The notes: generated by a model from the sequence alone, not told the origin. Positions 47,606 to 62,289 are shown, counted from the stretch's first letter. The stretch: 64,000 bases of DNA from Luzula sylvatica (GCA_946800325.1 OX326960.1:50029355-50093354), one strand, 5' to 3'. Made by a program: numbers and translations.

Positions 47606-49453
47606 TTCAATATATACCTTGGTATTTTGATTTAGTTGAAGAGTTTTTAGGAAAGTAAAGAAATGAGGATTTGCTCTAATTGCAGAAATCAAGCATCTTA
47701 TAAATATATGTAAGAATTGTACTCAGGTCCTTGACAATAATGAGAGTACTTCATTTTCATATATAAAATAGGGAAATTTCTATTTTGCCCCCACACTCAT
47801 GGATAGTAATTGGAACAATAACGTTTTTTATGTCGCAAGAAATTAATTTATGCAACAATAAAATTTGTTCCTGTCCCAATCACTATCTCACCATTTTTTA
47901 TTTGGACAAAATATTTTTGATGGTTGCAGAAATTAATTTCTTGTAACCATCAAATCGTTCTTGTCCGAATCACTATCCACAACTCATGCTTCCAATCCTT
48001 GATGCATATTCCGAGAAAGATTAACTCTGAGTTAATTAGTAATTCAATTAACATCAAATTTCTCCAAATTTATATCAAAAAATGAATTAATGATTAATTA
48101 GAAGTTGGAATAATTAATTTATTTCATATCAAAAAATCGATATGTTGGAATTAATAATTAATTTATTTTTTGTAATAATTAATTTATTTCATCAAATTTC
48201 ACCAAATTTATATCAAAAAATCGATATGTTGGAATTAATAATTAATTTATTTTATTTTATGAATGATTAATTTATTTCATCAAGTTTCACCAAATTTATA
48301 TCAAAAAATCGATATGTTGGAATTAATAAAAAAAAATTGTTGTTGCAATAATTGGGTTATTAATTTTCTTTGAAATCTACATCAAAGACGAGAAACATAA
48401 ATTATGAGGACATAACTATAAAATAGGCTCGCAGAATCAAGCATCTTATCATATCAATCTTCCAACAAAACATAAATTTCCATGCATGCTTCGTTAATGA
48501 TCTCGGATGCACTTGTTGCTGAGAGTTGGAAGTCAATGAATGACTTTCTTATCTATTACAAGTTGTAATATCTAGGATACTAATACCCACTTTATTTATT
48601 TTATTTTAGAAAAAATAGAGAGGATTGATATGTTCCTCTTCTATTGTATTATATGAAGAGTTAAATAATTCCCACTTTATTGTAGATATTAATCCTTGAA
48701 TTAAGTAGGAAATAGAATTGCAAAAACTAGGAAAACAAAGTTAGGGAAACAAAGACATAATATCCTAAAAACTCTTCATCTATAGATATTTTCCTACTTA
48801 CTTCTGCTCTCTTTATTTCCCGAAAGAGTAAAGATATGGCCACTCCCTCCCTCCCTCCCTCCCACTTTCACTCCCACTCACATGAATAGTGTGATTTGTG
48901 GGTCCCACACGAATTAAATTTTGTAAAAGTAGGTGTGGGTTTCACATGTCAATGAATATAGGGAGTGAATTTGGTAGTGAAAATGGGAGTCACTGTAGCA
49001 TCATTCTTCCCGAAAACCCCCTAATTTTGTATTTTTCCATTTAATATTAATATAATTGCAAAAAGCCCCCTCCCCCACAGTTTAAACTGGAAACAAAAAA
49101 AGAAAACCTTCTAATTTCGTGATTAAATTAATATAATATTAATATTTAATTAATCTCGTTAACTTTTTATCAAAAAATTTCCAAAAACATAAGGCTGATT
49201 GGCGGATCGCCACTGCTTACAACAAGGGTTTCACAACTTCTTGGTAGTTAGAATGATGGAATATTTTTTTATTTTTGAGTAAATTCGGAGAGGGCTCTAA
49301 GTCCCCCGTCCAAACATTTTTTTTATAAATATGTAATGTCTTTTTCTTTACAAGCTAAAACTGAACTATGCTAAAAAAAATGAGAAAAAGATAGTATATA
49401 ATATTACACATTCATTTCAAAATTAAGAGTAGAGAATGATGGAATATTTTCGA
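47606..49453. other. Intergenic region between the phosphatase copies, first part
   Basis: 3'UTR of copy 1, then AT-rich sequence. 47770-47990 has a hairpin-like ATTAATTTCTTG / CAAGAAATTAATTT arrangement. No gene. Confidence 0.5.
48055..48330. repeat. Tandem repeat with TTATATCAAAAAATCGATATG units
   Basis: Units carrying TTTCACCAAATTTATATCAAAAAATCGATATGTTGGAATTAAT in whole or part start near 48058, 48192 and 48276, with a partial near 48127. Unit length is about 85 bp with AATTAATTTATTT spacers. Confidence 0.75.
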
Positions 49454-49663
49454 GGGAAAATTTTGTTACCTAGACAAATTAAGTTAAAAAAATTATGAAA
49501 ATAGACACCTTAGTTTTAAAATTATAAAAAATAAGGTGTTTATTTTCAAGGGAATATTTCACAATTTTTCAAAAATCGAGAGTGTCATTTTTATCAATTC
49601 TAAACTAAGGTATTTATTTTCATCCTTCTTGAACTTAATTTGTCTAGGAATACAATATTCCCC
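49454..49663. mobile_element. Fold-back MITE
   Basis: A 210-bp inverted repeat. The left arm GGGAAAATTTTGTTACCTAG..AAATTAAGTT pairs with AACTTAATTT..CTAGGAATACAATATTCCC, and ACACCTTAGTTT with AAACTAAGGT further in. No target duplication was recognised, so the superfamily is open. Confidence 0.6.
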
Positions 49664-52535
49664 TATTTCCAAACCCCCTAACACATTCATAGAAGTTCAT
49701 ACTTTTCTGAAAATATTCTGTAAAAAACAAAATAATTTGTTAATATACTTTAGGTTGCGATTAAACGGTAAAAAATAATTGCGATTAAACGGTAAAAGAT
49801 AAATCCAACACTACCAAAAAATAAGTAAAAAGAAAAAATAAACAACCCCGAATCCTCTCTCATCGGAAACAATAAAAGAGGGGGTAAAAGAAAAGGAGAG
49901 AATGAAAACAAAATTTGGGATCGAGGCGACGCCCCCATCCCCTCGCCTTTGCCTGCACATTAATTCCTCTCTTGAAGAAACAATATGTGCAAATATAATC
50001 GGATATGATTTGCGTATGGTACAGATCCGTCATTCATGCTTGGCCCGTGTTAGTTAACTCTAATAAGAGTTTTTTATTTATTTTATGAGCTAGGTTGGGT
50101 CTCGGGTCTAAAATCTAAATTTTTTTCTTTAAAAGTATATAGTTTTATTTTTTTGATAATAACAACAAAATCATTTATTTGTTGGAAAGAAAAGAAAAGA
50201 ATTTGTATGGTTAGCTTGAGTTCGAGCCCACAAATCCATTGACTGTTGGTGCGGCAATTAGATTAGATTAGGCGCATGCAGCACACAAGTTGATTTGATC
50301 CAATTGGTGAGTGAGTGAGTGAGTGAGGTGAGATGGGGATGTGGACGTGTCACCTTTTCTTTGGTCCAAGATTCTCACTGATGAGACTTTTAAAAAATTC
50401 CAACTGTTCATATTTTATTTCTCGAAACCATAAACATTTTTTATTAGCTGAAATTTATTTATTGTGAGCTTATTAATAATTATACAACAATCATATAGTC
50501 ACGTAAATCAAACATAAATTTGACATAAATATCAAAATTCATATTTAGTTTGAATATATAATTGATTAATTATTGTTTCGAACTTAACTGTTCGTGATAA
50601 ATTTATGATTATTCTACGTGACTCTATCATTGCTCGTAAATTACAGGTAGTTTTTTTGATGGGAACAACAATGTCCTTTTTATGTCTATGTCAAAAAAAA
50701 GTCCAATATTCATTTAAAATTGAGTGGTGCTCGTGTTTCCTTAAAATCCAATAGATCATTTGATGCGTTGATAATTTGATATATGCACGCAATATATTAA
50801 ATGATAAATCATAAATAAACTAGGAGATTACTCGCTTCGTGACAGATCTGTTTTTTTAATTTTTTCATACACATAATATTTAGTTATGATTTTTCGGAAA
50901 CAAACATGACACTTTGTAAAAACAAAAAAAATAATAAATTGATATTGACTAAAGGAGTTCGATGATAAAAAAATATTATATTATTTCTGAATCTGACACA
51001 ATTCGAAACATTTATTTAATACTTTAATACGACATACAAAAAAGATAAATGCTACTATAAGATACTAAAATAATACGTATGGACACGAATAAAAAATAAA
51101 ATCACGTGATATTTTCAGTTTACATATTTAAAAATAAAAATAATACAATTTTAAAAGTTCAAGAAATTATTTGTGTCAGGTAATTTTTTATCTTTCATGA
51201 TTATTATTGAAAAAATATGTTTTATAAATTGAAGAAGTTATTTGTGTTTGGTAATTAATATCTTTCATTTTTATTAATTTAATAAAAGATTTACATGAAA
51301 AAAACACAAATATAACAAACTTCGTAGTATGTACAATTTTTTTTAATTATAGTTCTAATACTACTAATAATTAGATTACAAGTCAATAATTATACTTACT
51401 TTTATATTGTATTTTTTCATAATTGTCATAATTTTAAACTAGAGAAAAAATATTGGAGGTATGATAATACGAAACTCAAAATGATGATGAAATTAAAGTG
51501 AATAAATTTCATATTTTTTAATTCCTTTTTAAGAAATACTAATAATATTTGATGTATGTATCATGATATTATATATTGATTTACTAGTGTTAGATTTTTA
51601 AACTTTTCACATTTCATTTGTATTAATATTTGATCATGTAACATGATGTGAAATTATTCATAATTAAATACAATCGGTACAACATGAACGCAACGAATCA
51701 TACTTTGACACATCATTAGATTACTCAAAACTATGTACAAAAAAAGGAACACATAAATCTCTACAAATAAAACATAATAAAAATCAATGATTAATTAATG
51801 ATTTATATTTTGCCACATAATATAATCTAATGATTAAAATTATTGTGATGATGTGATACGAAAAAATTGAATAAAAATAAGTCTAAAATAATGTGGTTGT
51901 TAAATTGTTTGGGTCATCATTTCACACATGTTTATGTATTTAATATTTCTAATTCTAATTAATCTGTTTATCACCATACATTATTACTTAACTCTAACTT
52001 GACAAATTTGAAAAAAAACCGAATTAATTGATCATTTAACATGTGTAAACGGGTGGACAAAGACCCTTTTCACAGTTTAACGTGTGTTAAATTCATAATA
52101 ATTCTAATAAATCAGATTTAGATTTTTTTAAAAATTGATCTGATAAATAACAATCATAAAAAATAAACAAATTTTTTTCGCAAAAACTCGAAAACTTTAA
52201 ACAAGGGTTAAATTCATAATAACTCTAATATTTTGATTTTTTTAAAAATTATCTCAATAAATAATAATCACACAAAATAACCGACGTTTCATAAAATGTC
52301 AAAAAGATGTTTCTCTAAAGAGATTAAAGATAAATAATTTTGTTTATTAAATAAATATTATTTAACATGTGTACAGCGAAACAATAAAATTATACAACTA
52401 CTCTAAGTATACTATACAATTAAGACGATTTACCTCATAATTAATACGATTTACAGCATAATTGTCAACATACTAATCGAGTGAGGAAAATTAAAAAATG
52501 ATAACAATCTTTATATTCTCTGAAAATGACAAATG
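49664..52535. other. Intergenic region between the phosphatase copies, second part
   Basis: No gene. It contains a short GTGA microsatellite at about 50308-50328 and long AT-rich stretches. CATTTAACATGTGTAAACGGGT near 52035 resembles a TTTAACACATGTTAAACGG segment near 9653, possibly a shared decayed element. Confidence 0.45.
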
Positions 52536-52543
52536 CATATAAC

Positions 52544-53112
52544 TAGGGGTGTCAACGGTTTGGATCGGTTCGGATAGTGGTCGTACCAGATCCATATTCT
52601 TTTTTTTTCGGTTATGGATCCGGATACGGCACTACCCGGATCCGGATACGGTTCGGATATTAAACGGATACGGATACGGTTCGGATATTGTCGGATACGG
52701 ATCCTATTCGGATATTAAACGGATACTATGATATAATAATATAATAATATTCATAGAATTCAAATCTTGATTATTTTATAATTTTAATACAAATTATATA
52801 TAAGTGATTATTGATTATTATGTATTATTGTGAATTAAAATATAGTTATTCTCTATTATTATTACTATAATTTTGATCATGATTACAACAAAACAGATAT
52901 CCGTTTATAAATTTTGTTCGGATCCGGATAGTAACCGAATCCATATCCGGATCCATCAAAAAATTAGCTTCTAGATCCGGATACATACCCGTAAAAACAG
53001 ATACGGTTCCGGTTCCATCCGGATCCGGATATTTTATTTTCGGATCCGGATATTTTATTTTCGGATACAATTCAGGTCGGTTCGGACAATATCCGCTACA
53101 TTGACACCCCTA
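52544..53112. mobile_element. hAT-type non-autonomous element with CGGATCCGGATA subterminal repeats
   Basis: The ends are TAGGGGTGTCAACGG and the inverse CATTGACACCCCTA. A perfect 8-bp duplication CATATAAC flanks it (52536-52543 and 53113-53120). Both subterminal regions are dense in CGGATACGG and CGGATCCGGATA. The centre is AT-rich and non-coding. Confidence 0.93.
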
Positions 53113-53456
53113 CATATAACGGCCACACAAAATCATAGTAACATTCAACGAATCCAGTTTAATGGCTCAAATCGTTATAATTCACACCAGATATTTTTCA
53201 TATCACAAATATATTTGAATTACAACAAGAAGTTTGGTACAAAAGATCGAGTCGAGTAGGTTTCCGTGCCAATCGAAATTTCCAAAATAACAAATAAATA
53301 CTCTGGACCCATATCGAATAATTAAAATATTCAAAGTCAACACAATAATTTGGGCCATTGTCTTATTCATTCATTCAAAGTTTCTAACTCACAAATACCT
53401 TGTCTGTTCATCTCCTATTATTTAGTTTCAAGAAAATTCTGTTTACCATATACCCA

Positions 53457-53464
53457 GCATATTC
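53457..53464 (+). promoter_or_regulatory. P1BS-type phosphate-response motif
   Basis: GCATATTC matches GNATATNC, the site bound by PHR1-type factors at phosphate-starvation genes. It lies 124 bp upstream of the phosphatase ATG at 53588. One 8-bp match in AT-rich DNA is expected by chance at some rate, so support comes from position and gene type. Confidence 0.4.
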
Positions 53465-53587
53465 CCTTTATTCTAACTTTCACCCCCTATTTTTACACAT
53501 CGAGCCCTCCATTTAATCCTTGTCTTGAAAACAGGTTAAAACACTGAGATAAACACGAAAGAGATAAGTAAGAGAGAGATAACAAAA

Positions 53588-54339
53588 ATGGAGAAAGAGA
53601 GAAGTTTTTTCAATTTTGCCCTCGTTCTTTTGGTTGCGGTTTCGGGTTTCGTATTGCGATGCGAAGGAGGGGCTACGAGTCGATTTGTTAGGAAATTGGA
53701 AGCCAGTGAGGATATGCCTCTCGAGAGTGATGTTTTTCGCGTACCGGCGGGGTACAATGCTCCTCAACAGGTACCACTTTCTCAATTTGATCTCGTGTAG
53801 ATTTTTAAGATAAAAAAACATATGAACAGTGATTGAGCATTTACTTTACATGTAGGCCCTTTAAAATTGCACATTTTGTAGTTATACCATCCAACTTAAG
53901 TTTTCTTTTTGCTATGTCTTAATTTTGGAAGGTGCATATAACACAAGGAGACCAGATCGGTACGGCCATGATAATATCATGGGTTACGCCGAGCGAACCC
54001 GGTTCGAGCACGGTTCTTTACGGGACGTCTAAAGACAAGCTTGATCGCAAGGCTGAGGGAAAACACAGACAATATAAGTACTATAATTACACTTCTGGTT
54101 TTATCCACCACTGCTTTGTTAGGCGTCTTAAGGTTAAATTTCTCGAATAATTCCGAAGCAATTTATTAGGGTGATTATTTCTTGTATACCCATGAAAAAA
54201 CTGAAAATAGAGTTTATTTTCTTGCAGTATGATACAAAATACTATTATGCTATTGGCATTGGCCAAACCGTTAGGCAGTTCTGGTTCAAGACACCTCCTC
54301 AAGTTGGTCCTGATGTTCCATACACTTTTGGCCTCCTTG

Positions 54340-54428
<89 letters not shown>

Positions 54429-55944
54429 TTGGAGATGGTAGGTTTGAGATCTAGTGTCACATGAAGCACAGTATATAAATATTGAATTATTATTGATATT
54501 AAAGCTCATTTATTGCTTTTCATGTGGCATTGAATAGAAAACTTAATTGAACGACACCATTTCAAATTTCAAATATTGAAAATATATGATAAAAAAAATT
54601 ATCAGAAAAAACAGGAAAATGAATAATCTAATGAACATTTTTGTTTAAAATAGGTGATCTTGGTCAGACTTTCGATTCTAACCAGACACTTTCTCATTAC
54701 GAGTCATATGGAAATGGACAGGCCGTCCTTTACGTAGGCGATCTATCATATGCTGATAATTACCCTAATCACAACAATGTGAGATGGGACACGTGGGCCC
54801 GTTTCGTCGAGAGAAGCACTGCATACCAGCCTTGGATTTGGACAACAGGAAATCACGAAATCGATTTCGCACCTGAAATTGTAAGAAAATCGAAAATTCT
54901 CTCTCTTCTTCAGTACCAAACTCTTACTGAAAGAAATTACGCTTGTTCAAATAAATACAGGGCGAGAACAGACCGTTTAAGCCATTCTCAAACCGGTACG
55001 CAACTCCATTTAGGTCGTCTGGCAGTACCGCTCCATTTTGGTACTCGATCAAGCGAGCTTCTGCACATATCATTGTATTGGCTTCTTATTCTGCTTTTGG
55101 TATGAATTTAATTAATAATTTCCAAATCTTTTTTTTTGTATTTTACTCCTTCAAATTCAATATAATTAACATATATACCTTAATTTAACTTTCTTTTCAG
55201 GGAAATACACCCCTCAATATAATTGGCTTGAAGCGGAGCTGCCGAAAGTGAATAGAAGTGAGACGCCATGGTTGATAGTTATGACGCATTCACCATGGTA
55301 TAATAGTTATAATTATCATTACATGGAGGGAGAAACCATGCGAGTCATGTTCGAATCATGGTTTGTTCAATACAAGGTTGATGTAGTTTTCGCCGGACAC
55401 GTCCATGCTTATGAACGCAGCGTAAGCCTTATTTTTTTCGAGAAGATCGACCTTTTTAGTTTTTTCTATTACCACCTTTAAATTAATAAAACTATAATTT
55501 ACTTTTTTTTCTTCGATTCGATTTGCAGTATAGGATATCGAACACTCTTTATAACATAGTAAATAAAGAATGCACTCCTGTGAAGAATCAGCAAGCTCCG
55601 GTTTATATAACAATTGGTGATGGTGGAAATATCGAAGGACTCGCAAACAAGTAATTTTCAAAATTATTCGGATATGTATTTTTTTTCCTCTTAAAAAGAC
55701 AATTAATTTTTTATTTTTTTATTTTTTGTTTTGTTTTGATGCGCGCAGCATGACTGAACCGCAACCAAGTTACTCGGCTTATAGAGAAGCGAGTTTTGGT
55801 CATGCCATATTTGAGATCAAGAATAGAACACATGCGCATTACGCATGGCACAGGAACCAGGATGGAGCCAAGGTCATGGCCGATTCGATGTGGTTCACGA
55901 ATAGATACTGGCACCCTACTAATGATTCATCTTCAGCTATTTAA
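53588..55944 (+). CDS. Purple acid phosphatase, tandem copy 2
   Basis: Second member of the pair. Exons: 53588-53770, 53932-54132, 54228-54339, 54654-54880, 54961-55099, 55201-55421, 55529-55650 and 55749-55944, giving 466 aa. Domain order as in copy 1: signal peptide ([27 protein letters not shown]), fibronectin-like domain, then the metallophosphatase domain with [28 protein letters not shown] and GHVHAYERS. Differences from copy 1 include [10 protein letters not shown] for [10 protein letters not shown] and [10 protein letters not shown] for [10 protein letters not shown] at the C-terminus. Introns differ in length and sequence much more than exons; intron 3 carries a long CT/CA microsatellite. 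Exon 2 is nearly identical to copy 1 over its first 110 bp. A P1BS-like motif upstream suggests phosphate control. Both copies look functional. Confidence 0.93.
54342..54428. repeat. (CT)n then (CA)n compound microsatellite in phosphatase intron 3
   Basis: About 33 CT units followed by about 11 CA units, starting 2 bp after the GT of the intron 3 donor, so the repeat abuts a splice site. Copy 1 has no such tract. Confidence 0.97.
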
Positions 55945-56507
55945 TTCAATGATGCATGTGTATTTTTTTTTTATTTAGGAATAAAAAGAGCAGAATTTAG
56001 TATTTACACTACATTTTGCTGGAATTGAACTTTAATCCATGACAATAATCAAAAAGTATTTTTATTTTAATATATCATATGCACTTCTCTCATCAGTGTT
56101 TATTTAATTCAATGTACTATGTTACCATTGCAGAACAAGCAATATAGAATAGAGGCTATATTTCTTCTTTTTTGCAATATAGAATATATTTCTTCTTTTT
56201 TGCAAACTAGAATTTTTTTTTTTGTTTTTGCAAGATAGATATGCATTTAAGACACAAATTCTAAATTTTATTATATTACTACAAATTTATTTAAAGATTT
56301 GTGTGAACAAAATAAATTGCACTTAAAACTTATCATATTAAAATAACAGAGTTGAACAAAACAATAATCAGGCCTGAAAAATTTAATGGCCCATCCAGCC
56401 CATTCATAAATTAGAAAGGGTTAAAAGGATAAATTGTATCTTGTATTTGAGCTCAACTTTCGCATCTTGCATCGAGAAAATAGAGGTGCTCCTCGAATTA
56501 GGATAAA
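55945..56507. other. 3' flank of phosphatase copy 2
   Basis: Likely 3'UTR, then AT-rich sequence with a short TTTCTTCTTTTTTGCAA direct repeat near 56160-56205. No gene. Confidence 0.5.
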
Positions 56508-56536
56508 CTAGCATATAACCCGCGCAATTGCGCGGG
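56508..56536 (-). mobile_element. Helitron-type 3' terminus (- strand)
   Basis: Read on the - strand, the perfect palindrome CCCGCGCAATTGCGCGGG is followed by TTATATG, then CTAG and T. This is the hairpin-plus-CTAG end of a Helitron. The body would extend to higher coordinates, over the gene fragments at 57067-57972. Confidence 0.6.
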
Positions 56537-57066
56537 GCTGATTTTGTTTCTTTTCCATTGTTTTTAATTTTCTTTTTCATAATTTTTTAGTTGTCAAAAT
56601 TGTATATTTGTTGTGTCGTTAGTTTGGTATTCGTCGAAGATAAGTGTTGCTTGCAAGTTATGTATATTGTTGTATTATGTTTTACAATATCATATTTTTA
56701 CATGATTAATTTATTTTTCCAACAACGTATAGTTTGATACAACTAAGACAATTCAAATCAAACTGAATCCAGATCTCATTCCATTATCAAAATCCTCATT
56801 AAATCAAACTTTTCTCAATCCAATCTTATAATATACTATCTTTCTACTAAGAAAATAGAATAATTACTATTTGAATATAATTCTAATACAGTAATACTCA
56901 CATAACTACACCTATTGGCTAAATTCTTGTCTACCAAAATCAAAAGTGAAATAAACAAAGAAGAAACTTGTACAACCCAAAGAACTGAAAATTCCAAATA
57001 TATAAGAACTTACATATTTGTTCATAAATTAAAACGAAACTAACTGCAAAAAAAATTTGTGGATTT

Positions 57067-57276
57067 TTAGTTTACCATAGTGAGGAACCAAAACGCCACT
57101 TGGGATAGCAGAAATGAGGAGTAAATGCCGCCACATAAGCGAAAGCCGCCATTTCTCCTCCAGTCGTACAGATCCCCCATACCAGAACCCCCATCAACGA
57201 ATATTTTCTTGTCTCGATATTTTTCATCACATCGCATACCTGGTATGCCCCTGAAAATGCTAAAAATATCTAACAT
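57067..57276 (-). other. Unidentified coding-like fragment
   Basis: A GC-richer island in AT-rich DNA reads KIFVDGGSGMGDLYDWRRNG and on to ..LLSQVAFWFLTMVN on the - strand. I recognise no family. It may be a captured exon, because it lies between the Helitron-type end and the 5-phosphatase fragment on the same strand. Confidence 0.3.
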
Positions 57277-57615
57277 ACCCCTCAGATGAGAAAAATATTA
57301 CACATATCCCTGAAATGAACAAAGATAATCATATAAATCATTTCTTTTTCCAAAAAACCCCGAAAAAGAAAGTATCACGAATCACGAATATCCATAAATC
57401 TCGTAAAATTTCAAAATGATCCTGAAATTGAGAAAATATCACAAATACTGCTCAATTTCTTAATATTTCAAAAATAACCCTTAATTTCATAAAATTTCCA
57501 AAATACCTTTCAATTTCATATAAGAAAAATTGCCGGTACGCCAGATTAGTGCCCACTGAATTGCATCAGTGGAAAGACACCTGGCAAATTAGGAAATTTG
57601 GTTATTTATTTATTT

Positions 57616-57972
57616 CTAGATTTTGCAAGGGTAAATTCTTGCAATTTGTACCGGAGCAGAATTAGGCGTATATTCTTGCAATTTGTACCCGTTTATATCC
57701 CACTGAGAAATGGACCCGTTTGCACAGCCGAACCAAACCGTACCGTCTGCTGAGCTGGTGATTGACTCGAGTCTTCTTTCGTCTTCTCCAAATGCGATCT
57801 TTACTGCAGCTTTTCTGACGATGTCTGCTGTGCCCTTAAGGGCGTTTTTGGAACGTTGGAAAAAATTCGAACATGTTTGTGATTTTTGCTTTTTTAAGGA
57901 GCCGTGTGCAAACACATCTGGGTTCTCGAAATGGGTCTGTACCAATCTGTTTATGATGTTTATTATGTTCAT
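57616..57972 (-). pseudogene. Fragment of a type II inositol polyphosphate 5-phosphatase (FRA3-like) gene
   Basis: The - strand translation carries NFFQRSKNALKGTADIVRKAA followed by ADGTVWFGCANGSISQWDINGYKLQEY. This matches the end of the WD40-like N-terminal half of plant 5PTase12-14/FRA3 proteins (an FFQRSRNA..GAADAVRRVA stretch, then a GCTNG..QWDGNG stretch). A splice-acceptor-like TTGGTACAG precedes it at about 57937. It ends in a 21-bp direct repeat (GTACAAATTGCAAGAAT at about 57635 and 57674) and a stop. The phosphatase catalytic domain is absent. Intron borders mean it was copied from DNA, not from mRNA. Confidence 0.7.
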
Positions 57973-58424
57973 TTGCTCCTTCGTTCTACAATCCCTAATT
58001 GTACAAAAGATAAAAACACAATAAGAAATAAAGACTAAATTAGATGAAATGTATTAATGATGTCTATTATGTTCGCTTTCGGTATTTGTGATATTTAACG
58101 TAATTGTATATGTTACCTTTCTTAAGGTAATTTGATAGTGAATTCGAACATCATTTGTGTCTTCCCATCTGGGGGGAATCTCGTATCGGCGATCAACCTT
58201 CCTCTTAGACACTAATGCACTATCCCTTCTCACGCGATGCAGAATCAACTCTCTCTCTCTCTGACTTTTGTGAAATTGTTACTTCCGTCCTCTTTCTCTC
58301 GCACCCTAGTTGATTGTGAAGTCAGCGACAACGACGATGATGAACGTGACCGATGCAATCTCTCCAAGGTGGCCAAGGTGGCACCGGCGGCTAAGACGAC
58401 TATGACGCCTATGGTGGAGACGGC
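57973..58424. other. Stretch between gene fragment and hAT element
   Basis: No gene is assigned. A GC-richer patch at 58315-58420 could encode ..VSDNDDDERDRCNLSKVAKVAP.. on + but has no recognisable family and is cut by the hAT insertion. Confidence 0.4.
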
Positions 58425-58633
58425 CAGAGCCGGCCCATCTCTAGTAATTTTGAAGCCCCCGTTTCGGGTCCGGATTCACCAAAAAAAATTACATAGTATA
58501 ATTTATGAAATTTATGGTCCATTTTAACAAAATTATATATTATAATACACAAATTTAAGATCCATTATAAAAAAAAATGAGTTTTATCCAATGATATGAT
58601 TTTGGATTTTTTTAAATCCTTGGACCGGCTCTA
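58425..58633. mobile_element. Short hAT-type element (CAGAGCCGG termini)
   Basis: The ends CAGAGCCGGCCCAT and the inverse TTGGACCGGCTCTA are typical of hAT. Flanks GAGACGGC (58417-58424) and GAAACGGC (58634-58641) match at 7 of 8. It is 209 bp long without coding capacity. Confidence 0.8.
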
Positions 58634-58641
58634 GAAACGGC

Positions 58642-59881
58642 AATATGTAACAAATTTGAATACAACGACAAATCTGCCTCCGTTCCACGTGAGATATTTC
58701 TTCTAGAATCTGGCAAAAAAAGGATATAAATTCAATGGTTGCCTCTGTTCTGTTTTTCACTAAATTTCATCATTAATACTTGCTCGCAAATTCCTAGACC
58801 TCCCTCGACGTGAGCAATGTCTCATTGTAGTGATTTTTCATTTTTTTCATTTTCAGAACCTTGTCCTCGAGATCTTGTCCTCCTTGATTTTGAACTTGAC
58901 TTTCACATCTTGCATCAAAAAGACCGAGATGTTGAAGGAATAGTCGAATTTTGAATAAATTGTATGATCACTTATATCTTTTATTTAGTTTTTATATAGA
59001 TACCAGCAACGCCCGATCTCGGCAAGATTGGGTTTTGTCGCTAGGGTTTGGAAATGACGAAAAAGAACTGCCTCGCCTTTCCGCGGCTTTTGTTTTGCAC
59101 AGCGTTGGTAAAAAAAATTAAGCCGAGTAAACACACGCCAATCCTGACCTCCATCGCCCACAGCAGCGCCGAGCGAAGACGCCGCTAGGTTGCCGCCGAA
59201 TTTCGTGGAGAGAGACTGTACAGGAGAGAAATGAAGAGAAATGAAGAGAGAGAGAGGGAGAGGGAGAGGGAGAGGGAGAGGGAGGGAGAGGGCGAGTAGT
59301 ATATGCTCGAAGTTGGAAATCCAACGGTTGTTATGAGACGGTAAATAACCAAATCGCACGGCGGAGAGTGTGGAAACGTGTAACACGATAAAAAGAACCG
59401 AATGTTTAACATTAGTACTGTAGTATAATATCGGTTACGGACAAAAAAATAAAATAGGGGTCATCACAAGGTCACTTGTGAAAAAAGAACATTGTAAATA
59501 CTAAATAGTAAATACTAATAGGGTCATTTTGAAAAAATTCCTTATTTTAACTGGTTGGGTTGAGACGCTGACGTCCACTGCGACGACGGGACCGGATCTG
59601 CTGCTGGCTGGGGACGCGACGGGGCCTCGCTAGCTGCTGCGACGATTTTATGCTGGCTGCTGCGGCGATTGCAACGATTGCGTATATACAGGTCGAAATC
59701 ATTGAAGAACAAAGGGCAAATTCAAATGATGGCCAGCTCGTCATTTACAGGTGGAACTTCAGTTTTCTTTCTAAATTATTCGGAAATGAAATTAGCATTT
59801 TTGTGAATTTTAATTATCGAAATTGCTTCTCAAACCTATTTTTTTCTTAATTATCGAGATTGCTTCTCAGAGGGTGCATCA
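58642..59881. other. Intergenic region and WD40 gene promoter side
   Basis: No gene. A GA/GGGA purine-rich tract lies at 59243-59291, and GC-richer sequence at 59010-59220 and 59565-59670. The final 120 bp probably contain 5'UTR. Confidence 0.45.
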
Positions 59882-62048
<2,167 letters not shown>

Positions 62049-62289
62049 AGTGTGATTAAAATGATATAATACAGAATAAATTTGTAAATTACTGAAAAGT
62101 TTTGAGGGCGTTAAGTGAAATTAGAAATGCAAGTCCTTTGTAATTTGTATTTTCTTTTTGTTTTGTTCTCAATTTTTGTATGCATTAGTTGGTTGGTTCA
62201 ATTTTTTCTATGTAAATTTTATACATTAATAGATATTTTATTTTCTTTTATGAACTTTAATTTGGCATTTTTTCTTTTGTTATTTTAAA

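Noticed and set aside
54087..54509. 140-codon - strand frame rich in Glu/Arg
   Set aside because: It is the reverse reading of the CT/CA microsatellite in phosphatase intron 3.
59118..59412. Ser/Pro/Leu-rich - strand frames
   Set aside because: They come from the GA/GGGA tract; no independent support for a gene.
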